A stretch of 64,000 nucleotides of DNA from Winogradskyella sp. PG-2 (GTDB lineage: Bacteria > Bacteroidota > Bacteroidia > Flavobacteriales > Flavobacteriaceae). The notes beneath the pieces are model-generated. The model did not search any database. It was not told the origin of the DNA and worked only from the letters and a program-made list of their open reading frames with translations. Where the stretch lies: the NCBI RefSeq assembly GCF_000828715.1, contig NZ_AP014583.1, forward strand, positions 1,796,001 through 1,860,000, in the 5' to 3' direction. Position numbers and translations under genes: made by a program. Of this stretch, positions 48,475 to 56,422 are shown one piece after another; position 1 is the first letter of the stretch, and the number at the start of each line of letters is the position of its first letter.

Positions 48475-49536
48475 ATGATTACAACAGATATACTTATAAT
48501 TGGTGCAGGTCCTACAGGATTGTTTACAGTTTTTGAAGCTGGTCTCTTAAAATTAAAGTGTCATTTAATAGATGCGTTACCACAACCAGGTGGTCAGTGT
48601 TCTGAAATTTACCCTAAAAAGCCGATTTATGATATTCCTGCTTATCCAGAAATTTTAGCAGGTGATTTAACTGATAAATTACTGGAGCAATGTAAGCAGT
48701 TTGAGCCAGGTTTTACATTGGGGGAACGGGCTGAGACAATTGATAAACAAGAAGATGGTACATTTATTGTAACCACTAATAAAGGAACAAAACACCAAGC
48801 ACCTGTTGTAGCTATTGCTGGCGGTTTAGGAAGTTTTGAACCAAGAAAACCTTTAATTCATAACATTTCAGATTTTGAAGATAAGGGTGTAGAATATATT
48901 ATTAAAGATCCAGAAATATATAGAGATAAAAAAGTAGTTATTGCTGGTGGTGGTGACTCGGCTTTAGATTGGAGTATCTTTTTAAGTGATGTTGCTTCTG
49001 AAGTGACTTTAATTCATAGAAGAAACGAGTTTAGAGGACATTTAGATTCTGTTGAAAAAGTACAAGAATTAAAGAATAAAGGGAAAATAAACTTAATTAC
49101 TCCTGCAGAGGTCATTGGTATTGTTGGTGATAGAAAAGTTAACGCTATAGTTGTTAAACGGTCACAGCATATAGAAAAGGAGTTTGAAGTTGAGTGTGAT
49201 CATTTTATTCCTTTATTTGGTTTATCGCCTAAGTTAGGACCTATTGCAAATTGGGGACTAGAAATAGAAAAGAATGCAATCAAGGTAAATAATGCACTAG
49301 ACTATCAAACTAATATTCCGGGTGTTTTTGCCATAGGTGATGTAAACACTTATCCGGGAAAATTAAAATTGATTCTTTGTGGTTTCCATGAAGCTACATT
49401 AATGTGTCAGGCAGCTTATAAAATCATTAATCCTGGAAAACGCTATGTATTAAAATATACAACAGTAAGCGGAATTGATGGTTTCGATGGTACACGTAAG
49501 GAAGCACCGAAAGCGGTAGTTAAGAAGATAGAATAG
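48475..49536 (+). CDS. Ferredoxin--NADP+ reductase, thioredoxin-reductase-like type
   Basis: 353 residues. The FAD-binding Rossmann motif is at the N-terminus (DILIIGAGPTGLFTVFEAGLL), a second nucleotide site is VVIAGGGDSALDWSIFL, and the C-terminal FAD block is IPGVFAIGDVNTYPGKLKLI. There is no CxxC redox pair, which separates it from true thioredoxin reductase and fits the TrxR-like FNR class. It moves electrons between NADPH and ferredoxin. The ferredoxin gene begins at the shared base of TAGTG, making the pair functionally coherent. Confidence 0.9.
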   Translation: MITTDILIIGAGPTGLFTVFEAGLLKLKCHLIDALPQPGGQCSEIYPKKPIYDIPAYPEILAGDLTDKLLEQCKQFEPGFTLGERAETIDKQEDGTFIVTTNKGTKHQAPVVAIAGGLGSFEPRKPLIHNISDFEDKGVEYIIKDPEIYRDKKVVIAGGGDSALDWSIFLSDVASEVTLIHRRNEFRGHLDSVEKVQELKNKGKINLITPAEVIGIVGDRKVNAIVVKRSQHIEKEFEVECDHFIPLFGLSPKLGPIANWGLEIEKNAIKVNNALDYQTNIPGVFAIGDVNTYPGKLKLILCGFHEATLMCQAAYKIINPGKRYVLKYTTVSGIDGFDGTRKEAPKAVVKKIE

Positions 49537-49871
49537 TGGAACAACAAGATATAAACATAACAATCATAGATAGAGAAGGTGAGGTCCATAAAATTGAAGC
49601 ACCAACAGATATGGCTATGAACCTTATGGAAGTTGTCCGTTCATACGAATTAGCACCAGAAGGAACTATTGGTGTTTGTGGAGGCATGGCGATGTGTGCC
49701 TCTTGCCAATGCTATGTGTTGAGCGAAACCGAATTACCAGAAATGCAAGATGATGAAGAAGCAATGTTATCTGAAGCCTTTCATGTAAAAGATAATTCAC
49801 GTTTAGGTTGTCAAATACAAATGATACCAGAAATGGAAGGCTTGGAGGTTGAGTTGGCACCAGAGAGTTAA
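49536..49871 (+). CDS. 2Fe-2S ferredoxin
   Basis: 111 residues from a GTG overlapping the reductase stop by one base. Cluster ligands: Cys48, Cys54, Cys57 (GVCGGMAMCASCQCYVL) and Cys92 (RLGCQIQM), the C-x5-C-x2-C...C pattern of adrenodoxin/ISC-type ferredoxins. Cys59 is extra. It is acidic and soluble. It probably shuttles electrons from the reductase to enzymes such as monooxygenases or the Fe-S assembly machinery; the adjacent ApbC/Nfu genes favour the latter. Confidence 0.93.
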   Translation: MEQQDINITIIDREGEVHKIEAPTDMAMNLMEVVRSYELAPEGTIGVCGGMAMCASCQCYVLSETELPEMQDDEEAMLSEAFHVKDNSRLGCQIQMIPEMEGLEVELAPES

Positions 49872-50768
49872 TTATTCTGTCTTGTAATCAATTAATTTAG
49901 TTGGTCCTTCAAGCAAGAATCGATCAATTTTTAAAGTACCATCTTCTGTAGTTACAATTTGCCATTTAATTAAAGATATTTTCCCATTTTCAATTTCAAT
50001 ACCGGTAATACTTCTTGGGTGAACACAGCTACCATCATTAAAAAAAGCAATATCACCAGGTTCTGGAAAACGTGGTCTATGTGTATGACCCGCAATGGTA
50101 ATTAAATTTTTATTATCAATGATCCATTTTTTGGTGCGACGTTCTACTTTAATCAATTCTTTATAATTTTTAGCTGGACTTGTAGGATCTGCAATTCCCA
50201 TCACGTTAAGAGGTTTCCATAGAATCCTAACCATAAAGCGACTCCATTTCCAAAAGAGATAATTCCACCAATCGGCTTGGTGACCATGACAGAGAAATAA
50301 TTCTTGTTTTGTTTCCAAATGTTGTAAAACAATCCCTTCATTATATTTAATGTTGCAAAAGAGTTCAACATCCTCTCCAATTTTTGGGTCGAAATAAGTT
50401 GATAAATGTTTTTCGACATATTTAGGATCGCGATATACCATATCATGGTTTCCCCAAATCATATGTAAACGACCTTGTTCATGAAACAAGCGCATCAGCA
50501 TATAGACATTTTTGTGCGTATTTAAAATAGATTCAAAAGATAAGTTTTCCCATAATTCATCACCATCACCGAGTTCGCAATAACTGAATCCTTCTGAGTA
50601 GTAGTGTTTTAAAGCATGAAAGTAAATGTTTCGATTATTAGCAAAATCGTCAGCAAAACTATTGTCCCCGCGATGGCAATCACTAAACAATATAAATTTA
50701 GAATTGTCGTCAAACGTAATATGTTTGGCATTTTTATAAGCACGATCTAATCTAGTTTTTGAAGACAT
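49872..50768 (-). CDS. Calcineurin-like metallophosphoesterase
   Basis: 298 residues. Metal-binding motifs: FILFSDCHRGDNSFADD (D-x-H), ELGDGDELWENL (GDxxD), MIWGNHDMV (GNHD), LFLCHGHQADWWN and TIAGHTHRPRFP (GHTH). No signal peptide. UDP-2,3-diacylglucosamine hydrolase LpxH belongs to the same superfamily, but the N-terminal spacing differs and the substrate cannot be told. Its stop abuts the ferredoxin stop (convergent, no gap), so both mRNAs must overlap at their ends. Confidence 0.88.
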   Translation of the reverse strand: MSSKTRLDRAYKNAKHITFDDNSKFILFSDCHRGDNSFADDFANNRNIYFHALKHYYSEGFSYCELGDGDELWENLSFESILNTHKNVYMLMRLFHEQGRLHMIWGNHDMVYRDPKYVEKHLSTYFDPKIGEDVELFCNIKYNEGIVLQHLETKQELFLCHGHQADWWNYLFWKWSRFMVRILWKPLNVMGIADPTSPAKNYKELIKVERRTKKWIIDNKNLITIAGHTHRPRFPEPGDIAFFNDGSCVHPRSITGIEIENGKISLIKWQIVTTEDGTLKIDRFLLEGPTKLIDYKTE

Positions 50769-50797
50769 GGAAAGCGTTTCAACTAAAATAATAAAAC

Positions 50798-51493
50798 TTA
50801 TCGAATTTTTTCAATAGCGACAGGAAGTATACGTTCTACAAACATTGTATAGGCTAATTCCGAAGGATGTAAGCCATCAGAAGCTACAAGATTAGTGTTA
50901 ATTAAACCATTTCTTGTAATGTCTGTAATATTTATAAAAGTGATATTATTTATAGCACAATAATTTTCTGCAAAAGCGTTATACATGTTAATTTCCTCAG
51001 TTGTTGTCTCAGAAAGCCCAAAACCTTGACCAAAAGGCGTGTAAGCATAATCTGGTATGGAAACCACAATTATATTATTTTGGTTTCCATTAGCTAGAGT
51101 TGTTGCAGTAGTTACCAATTCGGGAAATTCTTCTTCGTAAAGCGAAAACGGTTTGCTTTGAAATTGGTTGTTAACACCAATTAGAAGTGTTACTATATCA
51201 TTATCATTACTAAGATTTTCATTATTTATTGCGCTTTTAAGGTTTGTAGTTGTCCACCCTGTTTGTGCAATAACCTTTAGACTAATTGTATCTTGTCTGG
51301 AAATTTTTGTTATTAAACTATCCTTTAATTGCTCTGGAAATCTACAAGTTTCGCAAACACTCTGCCCAATAGTATAACTATCACCTAATGCTAAGATCTT
51401 ATAAGATTTTGGAATTGTAATCTGTTGATCATCATTAACTCGACAAGAAAATACAACGATAAGTAAAATGACAATTAAGCCTAACTTTTTCAT
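50798..51493 (-). CDS. SGNH/GDSL hydrolase lipoprotein
   Basis: 231 residues. Lipobox at Cys17 (LIVVFSC). SGNH blocks: LALGDSYTIGQ with the nucleophile Ser (block I), a Gly in QTGWTT, LLIGVNNQ with the Asn, and SDGLHPSELAYT with the Asp/His pair. These enzymes are esterases, often deacetylating glycans or hydrolysing lysophospholipids; here the anchor places it in the periplasm or on the outer membrane. It lies 29 nt upstream of the metallophosphoesterase on the same strand. Confidence 0.88.
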   Translation of the reverse strand: MKKLGLIVILLIVVFSCRVNDDQQITIPKSYKILALGDSYTIGQSVCETCRFPEQLKDSLITKISRQDTISLKVIAQTGWTTTNLKSAINNENLSNDNDIVTLLIGVNNQFQSKPFSLYEEEFPELVTTATTLANGNQNNIIVVSIPDYAYTPFGQGFGLSETTTEEINMYNAFAENYCAINNITFINITDITRNGLINTNLVASDGLHPSELAYTMFVERILPVAIEKIR

Positions 51494-51521
51494 AATTGTA
51501 AAGATACAATTTCATAAAAAC

Positions 51522-51553
51522 AAAAAAATGCTCCTGAAATTTAGAAGCATTTT
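51522..51553 (-). terminator. Acyl-CoA dehydrogenase terminator
   Basis: AAAATGCT and AGCATTTT form the stem, and on the minus strand the 3' arm runs into seven T (51528-51522). It lies about 57 nt beyond the gene's stop. Confidence 0.65.
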
Positions 51554-51609
51554 CCTGTCTTTTTACATATAAATTATCTTGATTAAGATAATGAAATAAG
51601 CCTTATATT

Positions 51610-52788
51610 TTATTTGAAAGCATTTAAACCTGTAATATCTAAACCAGTAATAAGTAAATGAATATCGTGAGTGCCTTCATAAGTAATTACACTTTCAAGA
51701 TTCATAGAATGACGCATAATGCTATATTCCCCTGATATTCCCATACCTCCAAGCATTTGTCTTGCTTCTCGAGCAATATTAATTGCCATATCAACATTGT
51801 TACGTTTTGCCATAGATATTTGTGCTGAGGTTGCAGTACCTGCTTCTCGCATTACACCTAGTCTCCATGCTAACAATTGTGCTTTAGTGATTTCGGTAAT
51901 CATCTCAGCTAATTTTTTCTGTTGGAGTTGAAATTGTCCGATTGGTTTTCCAAATTGAATACGCTCTTTACTATAGCGTAATGCTGTGTCATAGCAATCC
52001 ATAGCAGCTCCAATGGCACCCCAAGCAATACCAAAACGCGCTGAGTCTAAACAACCAAGAGGTGCACCTAGTCCAGATTTGTTAGGTAATAAGTTTTCTT
52101 TAGGCACTTTAACATTATCAAAAATAAGTTCGCCTGTTGCAGAAGCTCTTAATGACCATTTATTGTGAGTTTCTGGAGTTGAAAACCCTTCCATTCCACG
52201 TTCAACTATAAGACCATGGATACGACCTTCTTCATTTTTGGCCCAAACCACAGCAACTTGACAAAAAGGCGAATTACTAATCCACATTTTTGCACCATTT
52301 AAAAGATAATGATCTCCCATATCTTTAAAATTCGTTACCATGCCTCCTGGATTAGAACCAAAATCTGGCTCTGTTAACCCAAAAGAACCAATCCACTCAC
52401 CAGATGCTAATTTTGGTAAGTATTTTTGGCGTTGTTCTTCATTGCCATATTTCCAAATAGGATACATTACCAAAGATGATTGTACTGAAGCTGTACTTCG
52501 TACACCAGAGTCTCCACGTTCTATCTCTTGCATTATTAAACCATAAGAAATTTGATCCAATCCTGCTCCACCATATTCTTCAGGTATATAAGGTCCAAAG
52601 GCACCTATTTCAGCTAAACCTTTAACAATTTGAGTTGGGAATTCTGCCTTTTGCGCAGCTTCTTCAATGATAGGTGAAACATCTCGTTTTACCCATTCTC
52701 TGGCTGCATCTCGCACTAATTTATGCTCTTCAGAGAGTAGTTCATCTAGATTATAATAGTCTGGCGCTTCGAATAAATCTGGCTTCAT
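51610..52788 (-). CDS. Acyl-CoA dehydrogenase, glutaryl-CoA dehydrogenase-like
   Basis: 392 residues with the standard ACAD fold: N-terminal helices (LVRDAAREWVKRDVSPII), FAD/substrate middle domain (FGLTEPDFGSNPGGMVT; KMWISNSPFCQVAVVW) and C-terminal helices. The catalytic Glu is in ESVITYEGTHDIHLLI, as in glutaryl-CoA dehydrogenase. SIQFGKPIGQFQ-type contacts and RSTASVQSSLVMYPI also fit that branch. It would oxidise and decarboxylate glutaryl-CoA to crotonyl-CoA during lysine or tryptophan breakdown. Other acyl-CoA substrates are possible. Probably monocistronic. Confidence 0.88.
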   Translation of the reverse strand: MKPDLFEAPDYYNLDELLSEEHKLVRDAAREWVKRDVSPIIEEAAQKAEFPTQIVKGLAEIGAFGPYIPEEYGGAGLDQISYGLIMQEIERGDSGVRSTASVQSSLVMYPIWKYGNEEQRQKYLPKLASGEWIGSFGLTEPDFGSNPGGMVTNFKDMGDHYLLNGAKMWISNSPFCQVAVVWAKNEEGRIHGLIVERGMEGFSTPETHNKWSLRASATGELIFDNVKVPKENLLPNKSGLGAPLGCLDSARFGIAWGAIGAAMDCYDTALRYSKERIQFGKPIGQFQLQQKKLAEMITEITKAQLLAWRLGVMREAGTATSAQISMAKRNNVDMAINIAREARQMLGGMGISGEYSIMRHSMNLESVITYEGTHDIHLLITGLDITGLNAFK

Positions 52789-52812
52789 ATTTTTTGTTTA
52801 CAAAGTTTGAAA

Positions 52813-52843
52813 CAAAAGTAACGAAAACGTTTTCATAGAGCAA
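52813..52843 (-). promoter_or_regulatory. Acyl-CoA dehydrogenase promoter
   Basis: On the minus strand TACTTTTG (52820-52813) is an exact TAnnTTTG match, and TTG (52843-52841) lies 20 nt upstream. It is 24 nt before the ATG. Confidence 0.55.
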
Positions 52844-52851
52844 AAGCTATT

Positions 52852-53565
52852 CTACATTTTAAGGTAAAAATCTTTGGCAAGATTCACATAGTCCTCTGTG
52901 TATTGATGACGAGCAGTTTCAATAATTAATTCGTTGTTTTCTACTTTAGTATTTTTATAAGAGAACTCTAGTAAACTTCTTTTAATTTTAGAATCAGGAT
53001 TTCCTCTGACATGAAGTGATCGATTAAGAAATAATCCAATTTTTGAAGCTAAATTGATAAAATTTTGTTCTTCTTTAAAAGGAATTACAACAGAGAATAT
53101 ACCATTGTCTGAAAGTAAATGAGCAACAGCGTAAATTAAATGTTTAAATGGCATTGCATCATTAAAACGTGCTAAGTCACGTGCTACATTTTTACTTTTA
53201 AAATCTTCTGAATAAAAGGGTGGATTACAAATAATAAGATCAAATTGATCATCAACTTCTTCTACATATTCTAATAAAGAAGCGTGAAAGCAGAATAAAC
53301 GATCAGACCAAGGAGAGTTTTCAAAATTCTCAGAGCATTGTTCATATGCACCTTCGTCTATCTCTATTGATTCAATAGTTTGTGCTTGACTTCTTTGAGC
53401 TAACATTAAAGATAATATACCTGTGCCAGCACCAATATCGAGAATAGAAAATGGATTATTTTTTATAGAAGTCCATGCTCCGAGTAATACACCATCTGTA
53501 CCGACTTTCATAGCACAGCGGTCTTGATTAATTGAAAATTTTTTGAACTTGAACGGTTTATTCAT
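52852..53565 (-). CDS. tRNA1(Val) (adenine(37)-N6)-methyltransferase-like protein
   Basis: 237 residues from ATG 53565 (MNKPFKFKKFSINQDRCAMKVGTDG). A slightly earlier ATG at 53577 is supplied by the terminal repeat of the neighbouring MITE and is less likely. SAM motif ILDIGAGTGILSLMLAQRS; catalytic FDLIICNPPFY (NPPY-type), the signature of N6-adenine methyltransferases. The TrmN6/YfiC family modifies A37 of tRNA-Val. A MITE-like repeat lies between it and rimM, yet they may share a transcript with rpsP. Confidence 0.88.
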   Translation of the reverse strand: MNKPFKFKKFSINQDRCAMKVGTDGVLLGAWTSIKNNPFSILDIGAGTGILSLMLAQRSQAQTIESIEIDEGAYEQCSENFENSPWSDRLFCFHASLLEYVEEVDDQFDLIICNPPFYSEDFKSKNVARDLARFNDAMPFKHLIYAVAHLLSDNGIFSVVIPFKEEQNFINLASKIGLFLNRSLHVRGNPDSKIKRSLLEFSYKNTKVENNELIIETARHQYTEDYVNLAKDFYLKM

Positions 53566-53568
53566 AAG

Positions 53569-53672
53569 TATTGTCATTCCTGCGAGGCAGGAATCTATTT
53601 CTTTATAGATTATATATTGGATTAGCTACGCTGAACCTAAAGGTTTGTCTGCTTTCACAGGAATGACAAATA
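53569..53672. mobile_element. MITE-like repeat with near-perfect terminal inverted repeats
   Basis: TATTGTCATTCCTG (53569-53582) and CAGGAATGACAAATA (53658-53672) are inverted copies apart from one inserted T. The left end also forms a small hairpin, CCTGC-gag-GCAGG (53580-53592), and AACCTAAAGGTT near 53635 is palindromic. The ~104-bp unit encodes no protein. Sequences starting GTCATTCCTGCGA...GCAGGAATC are well known as dispersed bacterial repeats. It fills nearly the whole gap between trmN6 and rimM. Confidence 0.7.
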
Positions 53673-54200
53673 TTATTCAAGATATAAATCAATCAAGCCT
53701 TCAGGTGTTTTAACGTCTATGACTTTATTTTCTCTGTCAACTTTTACAATAAACTCATCGTTCATTGGAATCAGAATTTCAATACCATTTCTATCAATTT
53801 CAAAAAGCGCTTGTGCAGTAGAGTCATTAATCCCAGTTATTGTACCAACATCACCAAAATTTTGATCTTTAATTTTAAAACCTATCACTTCATGAAAATA
53901 AAATTTATCTCCATCTAATTTAGGTAATAAATCAAGCGGTAAATACAATTCGGTTTTCATAAGTGAATCAGCATCAGCTTCAGTATTTACATCTTCAAAT
54001 TTTAAACGCAGTAAATCAGATTTATGTAATTGAGAAGATTCAATAAAGAAAGGGACTAAATTTCCTCTTAGATCTATAAAAATGCCATCTAAGTTATTGT
54101 ATAAATCAGGTTCGTCAGTATCAAGTTTAGCTAAAAGTTCTCCTTTAAAGCTATACTTCTTTACAATTTTACCTAAATAAAAACAGTCTTCTTTTTTCAT
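53673..54200 (-). CDS. rimM: 16S rRNA processing protein RimM
   Basis: 175 residues with both RimM parts: an N-terminal beta-barrel (DCFYLGKIVKKYSFKGELLAKL) and a C-terminal PRC-barrel (FYFHEVIGFKIKDQNFGDVG; IPMNDEFIVKVDRENKVIDV). It binds S19 and helps mature the 30S head. It follows rpsP on the same strand, as in many bacteria, but an intrinsic terminator lies between them, so it is probably made at a lower level. The MITE-like repeat touches its stop. Confidence 0.94.
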   Translation of the reverse strand: MKKEDCFYLGKIVKKYSFKGELLAKLDTDEPDLYNNLDGIFIDLRGNLVPFFIESSQLHKSDLLRLKFEDVNTEADADSLMKTELYLPLDLLPKLDGDKFYFHEVIGFKIKDQNFGDVGTITGINDSTAQALFEIDRNGIEILIPMNDEFIVKVDRENKVIDVKTPEGLIDLYLE

Positions 54201-54213
54201 CGATAATTTGAAA

Positions 54214-54245
54214 TAAAAAACCCAGACACAATCGGTCTGGGTTTA
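54214..54245 (-). terminator. Intrinsic terminator between rpsP and rimM
   Basis: AAACCCAGAC (54218-54227) and GTCTGGGTTT (54235-54244) form a GC-rich 10-bp stem; on the minus strand it is followed by T residues (54220-54215). It lies within the 65-nt rpsP-rimM gap. Confidence 0.85.
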
Positions 54246-54265
54246 AAAGTATAAAAATAATTTTT

Positions 54266-54781
54266 TTATTCTTCTTCCTTAGAAGCTGCTGTTTCTTCAG
54301 TTGCAACATCTTCTGCTACTTCTTCTTCAACAACTGGTGCAGCTGCAGCAATACGTGCTTCATTTACTGCTTTTTCTGCTTCTAATGCTTTAGCTTTTGC
54401 ATCAGCATCAGCTTTAGATAAACCATCAGCTTTTGCTTGAATTTTAGCCGCTTTTTCTTCTAACCAAGCATTGAATTTTGTTTCAGCTTGCTCTTGAGTT
54501 AATGCTCCTTTTCTAACACCTCCAGCTAAGTGGTGTTTAAGCATGGCACCTTTGTACGACAAAATTGCTTTTGCAGTATCAGTTGGTTGAGCACCATTTT
54601 GTAACCATTGTACAGCACCATTAACATCTAACTCGATAGTTGCAGGATTTGTGTTTGGATTGTAAGCACCTAGTTTTTCTAAGTATTTACCATCTCTTTT
54701 AGCGCGAGAATCCGCTGCTACGATCCAGTAATAAGGTTTTCCTTTTTTACCGTGTCTTTGTAATCTAATTTTTACAGGCAT
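54266..54781 (-). CDS. rpsP: 30S ribosomal protein S16 with long C-terminal tail
   Basis: 171 residues. The first ~80 are standard S16 (PVKIRLQRHGKKGKPYYWIVAADSRAKRDG; LEKLGAYNPNTNP; QWLQNGAQPTDTAKAIL). The rest is a Bacteroidota-type extension, rich in Ala, Glu and Lys and helical (AAKIQAKADGLSKADADAK), ending in an acidic VATEETAASKEEE. S16 helps assemble the 30S body. The tail's job is unknown. It has a clear promoter and a hairpin leader, and an intrinsic terminator follows. Confidence 0.95.
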   Translation of the reverse strand: MPVKIRLQRHGKKGKPYYWIVAADSRAKRDGKYLEKLGAYNPNTNPATIELDVNGAVQWLQNGAQPTDTAKAILSYKGAMLKHHLAGGVRKGALTQEQAETKFNAWLEEKAAKIQAKADGLSKADADAKAKALEAEKAVNEARIAAAAPVVEEEVAEDVATEETAASKEEE

Positions 54782-54795
54782 AATAATTAATTAGT

Positions 54796-54810
54796 GAGGT
54801 TCACGACCTC
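54796..54810 (-). promoter_or_regulatory. rpsP 5' leader hairpin (possible S16 leader)
   Basis: GAGGT (54796-54800) and ACCTC (54806-54810) form a small hairpin in the roughly 40-nt rpsP leader, 15 nt before the ATG. An S16 ribosomal-protein leader motif has been described for Flavobacteria; this may be an example, but I could not compare it with the covariance model. Confidence 0.4.
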
Positions 54811-54827
54811 TGTTATTAATGAGGGCG

Positions 54828-54856
54828 CAAAGATACTATATTTTTTTAATTCTCAA
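54828..54856 (-). promoter_or_regulatory. rpsP promoter
   Basis: On the minus strand TTG (54856-54854), an 18-nt spacer and TATCTTTG (54835-54828) match the full Bacteroidota consensus. Confidence 0.7.
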
Positions 54857-54996
54857 TGTTTTAATTCACTTTAACCAAAAGAATTCTATTTTAACTAAAA
54901 GAAAAATGAAGATAGGTTCAATATTAAAAATTATTATACTTTTGATTACCTTGTTTCGTTATATTTGAAGCAAAGAAAAAGTACCATTTTAGAAAT

Positions 54997-56286
54997 ATGA
55001 AAAAACTAATCCTCTTATCTCTTGTTTTTTTTACAATATTTAGCTGTGGTGACGAAGTGCAATTTAATACACCTGCATTTCAAGGAGATCGTGCTAATCA
55101 ACTCTGGAGAGCTAAAGCATTTTCTGCTAGCATTGAAGCGAACGGATTTTTAACTATCACAGGAACTAATAATATAGAAACAGTAAATCTTAGAGTTCCT
55201 TCAGTTATTGAAGGTAGATATAGAGTAGGAAATGTTAATGCAATGGAGGCTGAATATGTTGATGCATTTGGAACTGTTTATTCTACAAACAACAGACCAG
55301 ATCCAACAGTGTCTGTTTACCCAGAAATTGGTGAGATTAATATTGACGAAATAGACTTAGTAAATAAAACGTTTACAGGAACCTTTAGATTTTTGGCTTT
55401 TGATGCATCTGGATTAAATTCTGTCGGTTATACAAATGGTATTTTTTACAGAGTGCCTTTAACTTCAGGTGAAATTCCTGCTGATCCAATAACATGTATA
55501 GATACCGAAATAGATACTGAAACTGCTTTGTTAGCTTACGAAGCCTCTTTTGCTTCGAGTTTAGAGTTTATTGTCAGTGCAGATTATCGAGCAGCTTGTG
55601 AAGCATATGCAGCTGCATTGAACAATCAGCGAAATTATTGTGGTGATTTAGACGGTTCAATACAAGCTATTATTGATGGTTTAGGGAACTGTGATTTAAC
55701 ATGCGACCAAGCTATAGCAAATAGAGTAGAGGCTGAGTCACAATATACAGCTGCTACCATTGGTGATTTTAATGATAAGTGCGCACAATATTTGTTTTAT
55801 CTACAAGAAGAAATTCAGTTTTGTGGGGATGTAGATGGAAGTATTCAAACTAAAATTGATGGATTAGATTGTGGTGATGATGATGGTGATGGAGTGCCAA
55901 ATGCTTTTGAAGATTTTAATGGCGATGGTGATCTTACTAATGATGATACAGATGGTGATGGTACACCAAACTATTTAGATACTGATGATGATGGAGATGG
56001 TGTTTTAACTGCAGACGAAGCCGTTGACGTAGATGGAAACCCAATTGATACAGATGGTGATTTAGATGTTGATTATCTAGATAACGACGATGATGGTGAT
56101 GGGCTATTATCAAATTTTGAAACTGGTGATACAGATGGAGATGGTGTTGCAGATTACTTAGATGATGATGATGATGGTGATACTATATTAACAATTAGTG
56201 AAAATGCAGATCCAAATGCAGATGGCAATCCAGTTGATGCTATAGATACTGATGCAGATGGTACACCAGATTATTTACAAGCCTAG
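54997..56286 (+). CDS. Lipoprotein with C-terminal thrombospondin type 3-like Asp repeats
   Basis: 429 residues. Lipobox at Cys17 (FFTIFSC). The N-terminal ~150 residues are a beta-rich domain of the DUF6252-like type (QGDRANQLWRAKAFSASIEANG; GTNNIETVNLRVPS). A middle part (about 165-285) has two related copies of a short module ending CGD(L/V)DGSIQ, with paired cysteines. The last ~140 residues are calcium-binding TSP3-like repeats (DDDGDGV, DTDGDGTPNYLD). It is probably a surface-exposed, calcium-stabilised protein. Role unknown. Confidence 0.8.
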   Translation: MKKLILLSLVFFTIFSCGDEVQFNTPAFQGDRANQLWRAKAFSASIEANGFLTITGTNNIETVNLRVPSVIEGRYRVGNVNAMEAEYVDAFGTVYSTNNRPDPTVSVYPEIGEINIDEIDLVNKTFTGTFRFLAFDASGLNSVGYTNGIFYRVPLTSGEIPADPITCIDTEIDTETALLAYEASFASSLEFIVSADYRAACEAYAAALNNQRNYCGDLDGSIQAIIDGLGNCDLTCDQAIANRVEAESQYTAATIGDFNDKCAQYLFYLQEEIQFCGDVDGSIQTKIDGLDCGDDDGDGVPNAFEDFNGDGDLTNDDTDGDGTPNYLDTDDDGDGVLTADEAVDVDGNPIDTDGDLDVDYLDNDDDGDGLLSNFETGDTDGDGVADYLDDDDDGDTILTISENADPNADGNPVDAIDTDADGTPDYLQA

Positions 56287-56306
56287 GTTTTTATAAAATA
56301 TAATAG

Positions 56307-56340
56307 AAAAGCGACTCAATTTGAGTCGCTTTTCTTGTTT
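56307..56340 (+). terminator. TSP3 lipoprotein terminator
   Basis: AAAAGCGACTCAA and TTGAGTCGCTTTT form a 13-bp stem with almost no loop, followed by CTTGTTT. Confidence 0.8.
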
Positions 56341-56422
56341 ACAAGTGTTCATAACTTCATTTTATTAAAGCATGATTATTTCTTAATTTTAAAGTTCCGA
56401 TTTTTTACTGCAAAAGAACTTT

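Noticed and set aside
55860..56283. Possible CRISPR-like or satellite repeat because of repeated GATGGTGATGG units
   Set aside because: The units are irregular, in frame with a lipoprotein gene and encode Asp-Gly TSP3-like repeats; there are no spacers.
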